Shown: positions 44,411 to 55,256 of the stretch, piece after piece
How positions within the stretch are numbered: position 1 is the first letter of the stretch
How the letters are laid out: each line of letters starts with the position of its first letter
Assembly (NCBI GenBank): GCA_041394265.1
Contig: JAWKIO010000006.1
Span: forward strand, 124,001 to 188,000
Source: Acidimicrobiales bacterium
GTDB taxonomy: Bacteria; Actinomycetota; Acidimicrobiia; Acidimicrobiales; SZUA-35
Direction of reading: 5' to 3'
DNA: 64,000 bases
Position numbers and translations under genes: made by a program
Notes under the pieces: generated by a model
Told to the model about the DNA's origin: nothing
Database searches by the model: none
What the model saw: only the letters and a program-made list of their open reading frames with translations

Positions 44411-45546
44411 AGACCCTTCTCTTGACAGATGGCCTTCGCTGCGAGGAACTCCTCTTCCGTGGTGGCGAAGGTCTGCGTCCCGTCTTCTCCGGTGAGCACG
44501 TAGTACATGTAGTCGGTCTCGGCCGGCTGCAGCGCCGCGGCGAGCGACGCCGCTCCCGGTGAGTTGATCGGCGTCGGCGGGAGTCCGGTGTTGAGACGGC
44601 AGTTGTACGGACCCTCGGTGTCGAGGACCTCCTGCGTCAGCTCGACGCCCCGTTGACCGGTGCCGTAGACACAGGTGGCGTCGATGCCGAGGATCCAGCC
44701 CTCACGAAGGCGGTTGTAGATCACCGAGGCGACGAGCGGCCGTTCCTCCGGCAGCGCTGCCTCGGCCTCGATCAGCGACGCAACGATGAGCACGTCATAG
44801 GCGGAGTAGCCGAGGATCGAGTCGGCAGCGCCGAAGCCGAGTTCGCCCGTGACCTTCGAGAACTCGTCGGTCATCTTGAGCAACACCTCTTCGGCGGTGT
44901 CGTCGGTGTTCACCTCGTAGGTCTCGGGGTACAACAACCCCTCCCACGACGACACACCATCGGGTCGATAGCGAGCAGGGACCCGCCCGCTGTCGAGCGC
45001 GTCCCGCAGATCGGCCTCGGTCACGTTGTCGAGCTGCGACGCGATCGACGCCAGGACTTCGTGTTCCCACAAACCCTCACGCACGGTGAACCGAGTGGTC
45101 TCGTGCGGCTTCGGTCCGGCATTGAGGACGGCGATCGCCTCCTCGACCGAGGCGTTGGTCGGCATGGTGTACTCGCCGGCCTGGAAGTTGCCTTCATCTT
45201 TCGCCCGGGCGTAGTAGCGGAAGAAGGTGCTGTTGGGGATGACCTCGAGATCTTCGAGCTGGCGAGCGATGTCGGCGGTGGTGGCGCCGGCAGGAACGAC
45301 CAGCGCAATCGCCTCTCCCGGCTCCCCGGGCGGGTCGAGCTGCTCGTCGAACCAGGTGCGGGCCCGGCTGTAGGCCATCCACAACACCAGCGCGATCAGC
45401 CCGAAGACGATGAAACCCCGCGCCAGACGGAACCACACACCATGGACCCTGATGGGGGCCTCGTCGTCCCATCCCAACAGGTCTCGCTGCCGTGCGACAT
45501 CGTCGGCGTCGCGCTGGGTCGGACTGTCCGGATCGTAGACCTTCAC
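44404..45546 (-). CDS. mltG: Endolytic murein transglycosylase MltG
   Basis: A membrane-anchored lytic transglycosylase that ends glycan-strand synthesis, 380 aa. One N-terminal TM helix (about 43-60) is followed by a LysM-like segment (VPAGATTADIARQL) and the YceG domain. The catalytic Glu lies in ASLIEAEA. The signature NTGLPPTPINSPG differs slightly from the usual Y-N-T-Y form (NCRLNTGLPP). I chose the GTG at 45546, which follows TACGAT by 6 nt; GTG 45567 would add seven residues. It overlaps aroE. The ruvX-mltG-aroE order is conserved in actinobacteria. Confidence 0.92.
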   Translation of the reverse strand: MKVYDPDSPTQRDADDVARQRDLLGWDDEAPIRVHGVWFRLARGFIVFGLIALVLWMAYSRARTWFDEQLDPPGEPGEAIALVVPAGATTADIARQLEDLEVIPNSTFFRYYARAKDEGNFQAGEYTMPTNASVEEAIAVLNAGPKPHETTRFTVREGLWEHEVLASIASQLDNVTEADLRDALDSGRVPARYRPDGVSSWEGLLYPETYEVNTDDTAEEVLLKMTDEFSKVTGELGFGAADSILGYSAYDVLIVASLIEAEAALPEERPLVASVIYNRLREGWILGIDATCVYGTGQRGVELTQEVLDTEGPYNCRLNTGLPPTPINSPGAASLAAALQPAETDYMYYVLTGEDGTQTFATTEEEFLAAKAICQEKGLC

Positions 45547-45552
45547 ACCGAC

Positions 45553-45558
45553 ATCGTA
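45553..45558 (-). promoter_or_regulatory. -10 box (TACGAT) of mltG
   Basis: TACGAT on the minus strand ends 6 nt before the GTG at 45546. It lies just downstream of three 26-bp-spaced direct repeats. Confidence 0.45.
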
Positions 45559-45575
45559 GGACCCCACGTACCGAC

Positions 45576-45637
45576 CGCAGTGTCATCGCTGCGATCTCGA
45601 CCGCAGTGTCATCGCCGATCGCAAGATCGCAGTGTCA
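45576..45637. repeat. Three direct repeats with exact 26-bp period upstream of mltG
   Basis: CGCAGTGTCA occurs at 45576-45585, 45602-45611 and 45628-45637, spaced exactly 26 bp. The first two copies share a longer identical stretch, GACCGCAGTGTCATCGC. They fill the spacer between the ruvX stop and the mltG promoter. They may be a decayed tandem duplication or a set of operator sites. Confidence 0.85.
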
Positions 45638-45647
45638 CGATCCGGCG

Positions 45648-46058
45648 TCAGCGTCGGTCGAGCCACGCCTGCAGCAGCACCGACGCGGCAACGGCGTCGA
45701 CAAGATCTTTGCGCTTGCGACTGACGACCCCGGCACTGGCCAGCTGCTGGTGTGCCGTCACGGTCGTGAACCGCTCGTCGATCTCCTCGACCGGTACCTC
45801 GAGCCGTTTGCGCAGCCCGCGAATCTCGCTCCGCACGAGCGCGACCGCCCGACCCTCATCGCCGTCGAGCTGCAGCGGGAGACCGACCACGACCACCTCC
45901 GCTCCGGTTTCCTCGACCAACTCGGCAATGCGTCCGTGCTCGACAGTGCGGTCACCGACGCGCTTGATCAATTCATACGGCGTCGCCAGCAGTCCACCGG
46001 AGTCGCTGAGGGCGACACCGATTCGCTTCGAACCGAAGTCGATCCCCAGCGCTCGCAC
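45648..46058 (-). CDS. ruvX: Holliday-junction resolvase-like protein RuvX/YqgF
   Basis: A small RNase H-fold nuclease linked to 16S rRNA 5' processing and possibly junction resolution, 136 aa. The acidic active-site residues are in ALGIDFGSKRIGVA, VVVGLPL, IDERFTTVTA and the C-terminal LVDAVAASVLLQ. GTG 46058 lies 2 bp after alaS. The alaS-ruvX-mltG order is widely conserved. Confidence 0.93.
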   Translation of the reverse strand: MRALGIDFGSKRIGVALSDSGGLLATPYELIKRVGDRTVEHGRIAELVEETGAEVVVVGLPLQLDGDEGRAVALVRSEIRGLRKRLEVPVEEIDERFTTVTAHQQLASAGVVSRKRKDLVDAVAASVLLQAWLDRR

Positions 46059-46060
46059 GC

Positions 46061-48643
<2,583 letters not shown>

Positions 48644-48724
48644 AGAACGGTGAAGTGTAGGCATTTGGCCTGGCGGTCGGTAGTACGTTTCCTCGGCGAC
48701 GCCGAGACGCTCGTTCGCTCGGCT

Positions 48725-49297
48725 TCAGCGGTCGGTCGAGCGATTCCCCGCTCGCCGATCCCATGAGGTGACGGGCGGCAGGTAGGTGCGCTGGACCCGA
48801 GCGACCGGGGGTGCCGGCAGCGAGGGTTGGTGGCGGCGACGGCCTCGGGCAATCGGGGGTTTCACCTCGGGCAGCGGCTCGGCCTCGACCGCTCGAAGGT
48901 CGAGCAGCGCTTCGAGCGCCGCTCCTTCTCCCTCGGTCTCGCGGATGGCGTCGGCCTTGAGCCGACGGCGCTCCCGCTCGATGCCCTCACCGATCTCGGC
49001 TCGGACCGAGCGAACCCGATCCCCGACGTCGCGTGGGGTTCCGCTCAGCTTGCGAGCGGCTCGTGTGACGGCAACGGTGGCCTTGGCCGCCGTCGCGGCA
49101 TTGTTCTTCGCCACGATCGCCGCGCCTCCGACTCGAGGCAGATCGCCGGGGAGTGCGTTCACCACCCGGTGCAACGACTCGGGCATCCGCTCCCCCAGCT
49201 CGGTCGTCGCCCGATCGATGTCGCGCCGAGTCTTGACCTTCGACGCGTAGCTGAACGCCGCCCCCACGGCCATCCACTGCAACCGGCGCACCAGCAT
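48725..49297 (-). CDS. Conserved-context hypothetical protein
   Basis: A 190-aa protein I do not recognise. The N-terminus MLVRRLQWMAVGAAFSYASKV has a moderately hydrophobic stretch that could be a membrane anchor. A long Ala/Arg-rich helical region follows (NNAATAAKATVAVTRAARKL, then GEGIERERRRLKADA). The tail is basic and proline-rich (RGRRRHQPSLPAPP). Its ATG shares an A with the stop of the DUF948 gene (TGATG), so the two products are coupled and may act together. The rarA-DUF948-this-alaS order recalls an actinobacterial arrangement. Confidence 0.7.
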   Translation of the reverse strand: MLVRRLQWMAVGAAFSYASKVKTRRDIDRATTELGERMPESLHRVVNALPGDLPRVGGAAIVAKNNAATAAKATVAVTRAARKLSGTPRDVGDRVRSVRAEIGEGIERERRRLKADAIRETEGEGAALEALLDLRAVEAEPLPEVKPPIARGRRRHQPSLPAPPVARVQRTYLPPVTSWDRRAGNRSTDR

Positions 49298-49662
49298 CAG
49301 GTGGTCTTCTTCCGCCGCAGCCAACCCTTGGCGGCCTTCGAGGTACCGGACGCGACCGCCAGGGTCTTGATGACGGGGTCTTGCACCGCCTCGTGCGTGC
49401 GGCGGGACGTCTCGGCCATGACCGAGGTGGCGTGATCGGCTCGGTCGAGAACGAGGTCGACCTTGTCGAGTTCGGCGTCGGCATCGGCGACCAGCTTGCG
49501 CAGGTCCTGGAACGCAGCGACGCCTTCATCGCGCAGCTGATGGGCGGTGTCTTCCAGTTTGGCCAGCGTGTTGTTGAGGTTGTTCACGGCCGTGACCAGG
49601 AACACCGCCGCCACCACGACGGCGATCGCCACGACGAGCGCTGCGAAATCAGTGATGCTCAT
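49297..49662 (-). CDS. DUF948-like membrane protein
   Basis: A 121-aa protein with one N-terminal TM segment (FAALVVAIAVVVAAVFLVTAV, about 5-25). A long predicted coiled coil follows (NNLNNTLAKLEDTAHQLRDE and KLVADADAELDKVDLVLD). The C-terminal end is basic (KGWLRRKKTT). This matches DUF948, a family of general-stress-type membrane proteins, at the pattern level. ATG 49662 has GAGGAGG 5 nt upstream and lies 14 nt inside the rarA end. Function unknown. Confidence 0.82.
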   Translation of the reverse strand: MSITDFAALVVAIAVVVAAVFLVTAVNNLNNTLAKLEDTAHQLRDEGVAAFQDLRKLVADADAELDKVDLVLDRADHATSVMAETSRRTHEAVQDPVIKTLAVASGTSKAAKGWLRRKKTT

Positions 49663-51010
49663 CGGCGCCTCCTCGTCTGGCGTTCCATCCCTGCATGCGT
49701 TCCGCCACCTCGGCCTCGTAGCCCCGTCCGGTCGGCCGGTAGTAGCGCTGCTCGGCCACCTCGGTGGGCAGGTACTGCTGATCGACCCAGCCGTCGGGAT
49801 GGGCGTGAGGATAGTCATAACCTCGCCCGTGGCCCAGCGATGCCGCGCCGCGGTAGTGGCTGTCACGCAGGTGCATCGGCACCTCACCGGCCGGTAGCTC
49901 CTGCACGTCGTGCATCGCTTCGTTGAGCGCGGTGTAGGAGGCCGCCGACTTGGGCGCCGTTGCCAGGTGGACTGCAGCCTGGGCCAGGGCGATGCGGGCT
50001 TCGGGGAGTCCGACGAACTCCACGGCGTGGGCCGCCGCATTGGCAACGAGCAAGCTGGTGGGATCGGCCATCCCGATGTCCTCCGATGCCGAGATGACCA
50101 GCCGACGAGCGATGAACCGGGCGTCTTCGCCGGCCGCGAGCATTCTCGCCAGCCAGTAGACCGCAGCATCGGGGTCGGAGCCTCGGATGCTCTTGATGAA
50201 CGCGCTGATGACGTCGTAGTGCTCGTCGCGCCCGTAGCGCAGGGACTTCAGGTCGGTGGCGGCCTCTGCGTGGCGAAGTTCGACGTGGGCCACCGGTCCA
50301 TCGATGGCCGACGGACCGGTCGGGTCGGGCTCGGCTTCGCGCTCGGCAGCAGCGAGCGCAATCGCCACCTCGAGCGTGGTGAGGGCCTGCCGACCGTCGC
50401 CGGCAGCGCGACCGGCGAGATAGGCGATCGCCTCATCACTGGCCGTCGCCCGTTCGGCGGCGATCCCGCGCCGCAGCAGGACCGAGAGATCGTCGTCGGT
50501 GAGCGGCTCCAGGCGGAACAGCGTCGATCGACTCCGCAACGGAGCGTTCACCTCGAAGAAGGGGTTCTCGGTCGTGGCACCGATCAGGACGAGGACACCG
50601 GACTCGACGGCGGGCAGCAACGCGTCCTGTTGCGCCTTGTTGAATCGGTGGACCTCATCGAGGAACAAGATGGTGCTACGGCCGTGGGCTCCCAACCGTT
50701 CCTCAGCTTCGGCAATCACCTGGCGAACGTCCTTCACGGTCGCCGTGACCGCCGACAACTGCACGAAGGTCTTCACCGACGTGGCGGCGAGCAGCCGAGC
50801 CAAGGTGGTCTTTCCTGTTCCCGGCGGCCCCCACAGGATCGCCGACGACAGCCGGTCGGCCTGCACGAGGCGACGCAGCGAGCCCTTCGGTCCGAGCAGA
50901 TGCTGTTGCCCGACGATGTCGTCGAGCGTGGCCGGCCGCAGTCGTGCTGCCAGCGGCGCTCGCGCTTCGAGCCGAGATTTCGCTGCTGCGGTGAAGAGAT
51001 CATCGGCCAC
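49649..51010 (-). CDS. rarA: Replication-associated recombination protein A (MgsA/RarA)
   Basis: A clamp-loader-like AAA+ ATPase that acts at stalled forks, 453 aa. Walker A GPPGTGKTT is at 61-69 and Walker B is ILFLDEVHRFNKAQQDALLP. Sensor 1 lies in GATTENPFFEV and sensor 2 in AAGDGRQALTTLE. The C-terminal tetramerisation domain has DEHYDVISAFIKSIRGSDPDAAVYWLARML. GTG 51010 follows TAGGCT by 9 nt. It heads the rarA-DUF948-unknown-alaS-ruvX run. Confidence 0.94.
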   Translation of the reverse strand: MADDLFTAAAKSRLEARAPLAARLRPATLDDIVGQQHLLGPKGSLRRLVQADRLSSAILWGPPGTGKTTLARLLAATSVKTFVQLSAVTATVKDVRQVIAEAEERLGAHGRSTILFLDEVHRFNKAQQDALLPAVESGVLVLIGATTENPFFEVNAPLRSRSTLFRLEPLTDDDLSVLLRRGIAAERATASDEAIAYLAGRAAGDGRQALTTLEVAIALAAAEREAEPDPTGPSAIDGPVAHVELRHAEAATDLKSLRYGRDEHYDVISAFIKSIRGSDPDAAVYWLARMLAAGEDARFIARRLVISASEDIGMADPTSLLVANAAAHAVEFVGLPEARIALAQAAVHLATAPKSAASYTALNEAMHDVQELPAGEVPMHLRDSHYRGAASLGHGRGYDYPHAHPDGWVDQQYLPTEVAEQRYYRPTGRGYEAEVAERMQGWNARRGGADEHH

Positions 51011-51017
51011 GGGTTGA

Positions 51018-51029
51018 TGAGCCTAGTCT
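51018..51029. promoter_or_regulatory. Overlapping divergent -10 boxes for rarA and the plus-strand gene
   Basis: On the plus strand TAGTCT (51024-51029) ends 6 nt before the ATG at 51036. On the minus strand TAGGCT (51025-51020) ends 9 nt before the rarA GTG. The boxes share two bases, so only one polymerase could bind at a time. Confidence 0.45.
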
Positions 51030-51035
51030 GGGCGC

Positions 51036-51866
51036 ATGAAAGCCGTCGTCGTCATCGCCTTCTACGTGTGGCTTGCCCTCACCGTCGCCATCGTGCTGGG
51101 CCGCCTTGCTCGTTGGTCGGCCTCTCGCCAAGCGGCCAAGCGCCGCCGCAAGGCCCGCGAGGCCGCACGCAGCCAGCAGGTTGCGGTGCCGGTGGCGGCA
51201 GGCCGTTCCCCGCACGAAGAAACGATCGATCTCGACGCTCCGGTCGGGCCCCGCCCGAGCGAGATGCAGCCCGAGCATCGTGAGCCGGCAAACGTTCCTT
51301 CTGCCTCGATCCCCGAACCACAGGCAGAGGAAGTCGCCCAGATCGCAGAGCGTCGCAATGCCGACCGTCGCGGCGGTGAACGTCGTCAGGGCGATCGTCG
51401 CAGCCGAGATCGACGCGAGCCCGTCGACCTCGACGGTGTGGTGCCCGAGCCGGTCGCCGTCGCCCCCGAGCCGACCCCGCCGTCTGCACCGGTGACCGTC
51501 CCGACGCCGACACCCACACCCACACTCGCCCACCTGCTCGCAGGGATCGCCATCCCGGGCGATCTGGTCCCCATCGTGGCGCAGGGCGCCGCCGCCAACG
51601 AGTACTCCAGCACGATGATCTCGCGGCAACGCCCGGCCCACGAGGTCGGCGCCGGCATCGCCGACGAACTCGAACGGCTCGGCTACGCCCTCGAGCCGAT
51701 CGGTCTGGCCACCTTGCGGGCCACCCGTGGCGGCGATGTCCTCACCGTCGAGATCGACCCGGAGCCGGCTCGGCCCGACGATCGAGGCGTGGTCCGATTC
51801 CCCACCGCCGCGCCCAACGACGTCATCGTGGAATTCTGGGTTGGTGACGGCCCTCGGCCTGTTTGA
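51036..51866 (+). CDS. Membrane-anchored hypothetical protein with Arg-rich linker
   Basis: A 276-aa protein of unknown function. It has one N-terminal TM segment (VVVIAFYVWLALTVAIVLG, about 4-22) and a very basic stretch (about 24-45). An Arg/Asp/Gly repeat-like run follows at about 104-128 (RRNADRRGGERRQGDRRSR). A Pro/Thr linker (PTPTPTPT) leads to a globular C-terminal domain of about 110 residues, containing AGIADELERLGYALEPI and VLTVEIDPEP. No enzyme motif is seen. It starts at ATG 51036 from a probable leaderless promoter. The last 44 bp overlap convergently with the response-regulator gene. Confidence 0.78.
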   Translation: MKAVVVIAFYVWLALTVAIVLGRLARWSASRQAAKRRRKAREAARSQQVAVPVAAGRSPHEETIDLDAPVGPRPSEMQPEHREPANVPSASIPEPQAEEVAQIAERRNADRRGGERRQGDRRSRDRREPVDLDGVVPEPVAVAPEPTPPSAPVTVPTPTPTPTLAHLLAGIAIPGDLVPIVAQGAAANEYSSTMISRQRPAHEVGAGIADELERLGYALEPIGLATLRATRGGDVLTVEIDPEPARPDDRGVVRFPTAAPNDVIVEFWVGDGPRPV

Positions 51867-53961
51867 GAAACGTCTCGACCTCGTGCTCCTGCATCGCCGG
51901 GGCGACGAGATAGCCCTGGAAGGTGCTGCACCCGGCCTTCGCCAACAAGTCGAGTTGGTCCTGTGACTCGACGCCCTCGGCGACGCATGACACCGCCATC
52001 GAGGTCGCGAGCGACACGATGCCTTCGAGCAGGCTGCGTCCGGTCGGCGTGTCCGAGCGAGTCACGAAGGAGCGATCGATCTTCAGCTCGGTGACCGGCA
52101 GCTCGGCGAGATAGCTGAGGGCGGAGAACCCGGTGCCGAAGTCGTCGACGGACACGCCGACGCCAAGGTCGCGCAACGTACGGAGCGTGCGGCGGGCAAC
52201 GGCGAGGTCCTGGATCATGCCGGACTCGGTGATCTCGATGGTGAGTCGCTCGCTGGGAAGGCCGGCGTCTGCCAGCACCGAGGTCACGAAGTCGGGGAAG
52301 TCGGCGGCCAGGAGCTGCCCCGCCGACACGTTGACACTGATGTGGAGCGGCGAGATGGCGGGAGACGCGGCGAACGCGGCGGCTCGGCGGAGCACGAAGT
52401 GATCGAGTTCGGCGATCAGGCCGGCGTCCTCGAGCGACGAGATGAACTCGTCGGGCATGAGCAGACCACGCTCGGGATGCCGCCAGCGGGCCAGTGCCTC
52501 GAAGCCGATGACCTCACCGGTCTCGATCGAGCACTGGGGCTGATAGTGCAGCTCCCACTGCTCGGGCCCGTGGCCACTGCGCACCGTGCTCTCGAAGTCG
52601 AGGCGGCGCAGTGCCTTGTCATGCGTGCCGGGGTCGAAGGCGCGGATCGACGCCCGACCGGCGCTCTTCGCCTGGTACATGGCGGCGTCGGCATCACGAA
52701 TGAGGTCGTCGGTGTCGGTGTAGGCGCTCGTCACCATGGCGACTCCGACCGCGGCGCTGACGTGGAACGTGCGATCAGCCATCACGATCGGGGCGGCAAG
52801 TGAGTCGCTGATCCGCTGGGCGACGTCGAGGGCGTCCTCCGCACGGGACAAACCCGAACACACCATCACGAACTCGTCCCCGCCGAAGCGGGCCACCATG
52901 TCGGTCGGACGGATGCTCGAACGAAGCCGGTCACCGACCACTTTCAGGATCGCGTCCCCGATCTCGTGACCGAGCGAGTCGTTGATCACCTTGAGACGGT
53001 CGAGATCGAGGAAGATCACGGCCGACATCCCGACGCCGGTGTCGACCTCGTCCAGGGCCACCCGTAGCCGCTCGGCCAGGGCATAGCGGTTCGGCAGGCC
53101 GGTCAGCTGGTCTTGGTGGGCTTGACGCTCGAGCTCGGCTCGACGGCGACGGCGGTCTTCGATGTTGCGGAGTGACACCACGAAACCGGCGATGGCGGGA
53201 TCGTCATGGTGGCTCTCGCCGACGGCCTCGCACCACAGCAGTGAGCCGTCGGCCCGCTTGATCGGCACCTCCACCGTGACCGGCTCGCCGCTGGCCAGCG
53301 CCTCCAGCTTGACCGGCTCGAGCGAGGCGAAGTCCTCCCGCCGGAGGAAGCGACCGGCGGGCGCGCCAACGATCTGATCGAGCTGGTAGCCGAACAGTTC
53401 CTCGACGGCTGCCGACGCGTAGGTCACTTTCAGCTCACGGTCGATCAGCAACAGTGCGTCACTGGTCCGGTTGATGAGTACGTCTGCCATCCGACGAGAT
53501 GACGCCAGCTCGTCGGTCCGCTCCTGGAGCTCGTCCTCGAGCGAGCGACGGTACGAGGCGTTCTCCGCCTCGAGTTTCATCCGATGGAGTGCTCCCGAGA
53601 CGCTGATCAGCAGCGCGTTGCGGTGGAACGGTTTGGTCAGATAGCCGTGGGCGCCGAGTTCCTGGGCTCGCAGCGCCGTCGAGGTGTCGTCGAAGCCGGT
53701 CATCATCACCACGCCGATCGGCGGACGATCGGGTTGGGTCACCCGCTCGAGGAGTTCGAGACCGCTGGTGACCGGCATCGTGATGTCCGAGATGAGGACG
53801 CTCACGTCGTGCGTTGCAAGCAGGTCCTCGGCCTCGGCGACCGAGAAACAGGCCAGTGCCCGGTAGCCGCCGCGCTCGAGGAGGCGTGCGATGCGGCGGC
53901 ACAGCTCGATCTCGTCGTCGACGACAAGGACCAGCGGGCGGACGTCCTCAGGCTCGCTCAT
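51823..53961 (-). CDS. Response regulator with PAS, GGDEF and EAL domains
   Basis: A 712-aa cytoplasmic c-di-GMP effector. The receiver (about 8-125) has DDE, phospho-acceptor Asp59 (ISDITMP), Thr88 and Lys110. PAS covers about 155-270. GGDEF has its motif at 360-364 and the inhibitory RxxD at 351-354. EAL is at 488-490 with VNVSAGQL, ITESGM, VDDFGTGFS and CVAEGVE intact. Both catalytic domains look competent. The ATG overlaps the kinase stop by ATGA, so Asp59 is probably phosphorylated by that kinase. The C-terminus overlaps the opposing gene. Confidence 0.93.
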   Translation of the reverse strand: MSEPEDVRPLVLVVDDEIELCRRIARLLERGGYRALACFSVAEAEDLLATHDVSVLISDITMPVTSGLELLERVTQPDRPPIGVVMMTGFDDTSTALRAQELGAHGYLTKPFHRNALLISVSGALHRMKLEAENASYRRSLEDELQERTDELASSRRMADVLINRTSDALLLIDRELKVTYASAAVEELFGYQLDQIVGAPAGRFLRREDFASLEPVKLEALASGEPVTVEVPIKRADGSLLWCEAVGESHHDDPAIAGFVVSLRNIEDRRRRRAELERQAHQDQLTGLPNRYALAERLRVALDEVDTGVGMSAVIFLDLDRLKVINDSLGHEIGDAILKVVGDRLRSSIRPTDMVARFGGDEFVMVCSGLSRAEDALDVAQRISDSLAAPIVMADRTFHVSAAVGVAMVTSAYTDTDDLIRDADAAMYQAKSAGRASIRAFDPGTHDKALRRLDFESTVRSGHGPEQWELHYQPQCSIETGEVIGFEALARWRHPERGLLMPDEFISSLEDAGLIAELDHFVLRRAAAFAASPAISPLHISVNVSAGQLLAADFPDFVTSVLADAGLPSERLTIEITESGMIQDLAVARRTLRTLRDLGVGVSVDDFGTGFSALSYLAELPVTELKIDRSFVTRSDTPTGRSLLEGIVSLATSMAVSCVAEGVESQDQLDLLAKAGCSTFQGYLVAPAMQEHEVETFLKQAEGRHQPRIPR

Positions 53962-55256
53962 GCTGCTGCCTCGGCGTCGGACGCGAAGGCGGCGGGAAGG
54001 TGGAGACGCACCACGGTGCCCGTTCCCAGCTCGCTCTCGATCGAGACCGAACCGCCACAGCTGGTCAGCAGACCGTGCACGGTGGCCAGGCCGAGCCCGT
54101 TCCCTTCGCCGGTCGCCTTGGTCGTGAAGAACGGCTCTACCGCCCGCGCTGCGGTCTCGGCATCCATCCCGACACCGTCGTCGACGACCTCGAGCACGAC
54201 GTAGTCGCCCTCGGAGACGAGCAGGTCACGGGCGGCGTCCTCGTCGAGCCTGCGGCGACGTGTCGTGATCGTGATCGCTCCGGGCGGGGTGACGGCGTCG
54301 CGCGAGTTGACCACGAGGTTCATCACGATCTGTTCGAGATCGATCGGGTCGATCAGCACCTCGCATCGAACCTCGGCGAGATCGATCGAGAGCAGCGCGT
54401 GTTCGGCCAGCATGCGATGGAGCAGTGTCGCGAGGTCGGTGACCACGAGGTTGACGTCGGTCAGGCCCGGCTCGTCGGTCTCGTGCCGGCTGAAGGCGAG
54501 GAGACGGCGAGTGAGGTCGGCACCTCGCCGGGCCGAGCGTCGGATCTCGCCGACGTCCTCCAGCGATTCACCGTCGACGTCGTCCTCGAGCAGCTCGACA
54601 CAGGTCAGGATCCCGGCCAACACATTGTTGAAATCGTGAGCCACCGACCCGGCCAGGCGGCCGATCGACTCGAGCCGATGCTGCTGACCGATCCGTCGTT
54701 CGAGGCCGATGCGAGTCGCCTCGGCCTCGACGGTCTCGGTGATGTCGTTCATCGCAACGACCGTGATCCGGTGGGCGGGGATCGGGCGAGCCCAGAGATC
54801 GAGGTGGCGGGTCTCGTCGTCGTACACCAAGAGCGCGTGGTCGACCGCAAACTCATTTCCGTGCTCGATCGAACCCAGGAGGTCGGCAACCAGGCCGGCA
54901 TCCAGACCGGCGAACGCTGCAGCTGCCGGCTCGTCGGTGGTGTCGCGACCGAGGATCCGGCGGGCGGATGGGTTGGTCGAGCGCACGACGCCGTCGGCAT
55001 CGATCAGGAAGACGCCCTCGACGAGCGCATCGATCACCGTGCGCAGCTCGGCACTCTTTCGTTCCGCTCGAGCGGTCGCCTCGGCCAGCTCGGCCGACGC
55101 CAGACGAGTCGAGCGCTCGCTCAGATACCGCTCCCGGTCCCGATCGGAGTAGGCCGAGTCCATCCGCTCGAGGAACGCGCTCCACTGCTCGGCCGTCGGC
55201 GGCACCGACGGGTCGAGTCGGAGCCGGCGCAGTTGCCGCTCGAGCTGACGGTTCAC
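53958..55256 (-). CDS. PAS-domain sensor histidine kinase
   Basis: A 432-aa soluble kinase with no TM segment. An N-terminal helical coiled region (about 40-75) leads into PAS (about 72-180, LVEGVFLIDADGVV). The HisKA box is GSVAHDFNNVLAG with His207, the NtrB/hybrid-like HDFNN type. The ATPase domain has NLVVNSRDAV (N box), VDDGVGMD and FFTTKATGEGNGLGLA. With no sensor segment of its own, the upstream FIST protein probably supplies the input. GTG 55256 overlaps the FIST stop by GTGA; the 3' end overlaps the regulator by ATGA. Confidence 0.93.
   Translation of the reverse strand: MNRQLERQLRRLRLDPSVPPTAEQWSAFLERMDSAYSDRDRERYLSERSTRLASAELAEATARAERKSAELRTVIDALVEGVFLIDADGVVRSTNPSARRILGRDTTDEPAAAAFAGLDAGLVADLLGSIEHGNEFAVDHALLVYDDETRHLDLWARPIPAHRITVVAMNDITETVEAEATRIGLERRIGQQHRLESIGRLAGSVAHDFNNVLAGILTCVELLEDDVDGESLEDVGEIRRSARRGADLTRRLLAFSRHETDEPGLTDVNLVVTDLATLLHRMLAEHALLSIDLAEVRCEVLIDPIDLEQIVMNLVVNSRDAVTPPGAITITTRRRRLDEDAARDLLVSEGDYVVLEVVDDGVGMDAETAARAVEPFFTTKATGEGNGLGLATVHGLLTSCGGSVSIESELGTGTVVRLHLPAAFASDAEAAA

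Noticed and set aside
48693..48707. CTCGGC-GAC-GCCGAG hairpin between alaS and the upstream hypothetical gene
   Set aside because: A 6-bp stem without a T-tract is common by chance at this GC content, so I do not call it a terminator.
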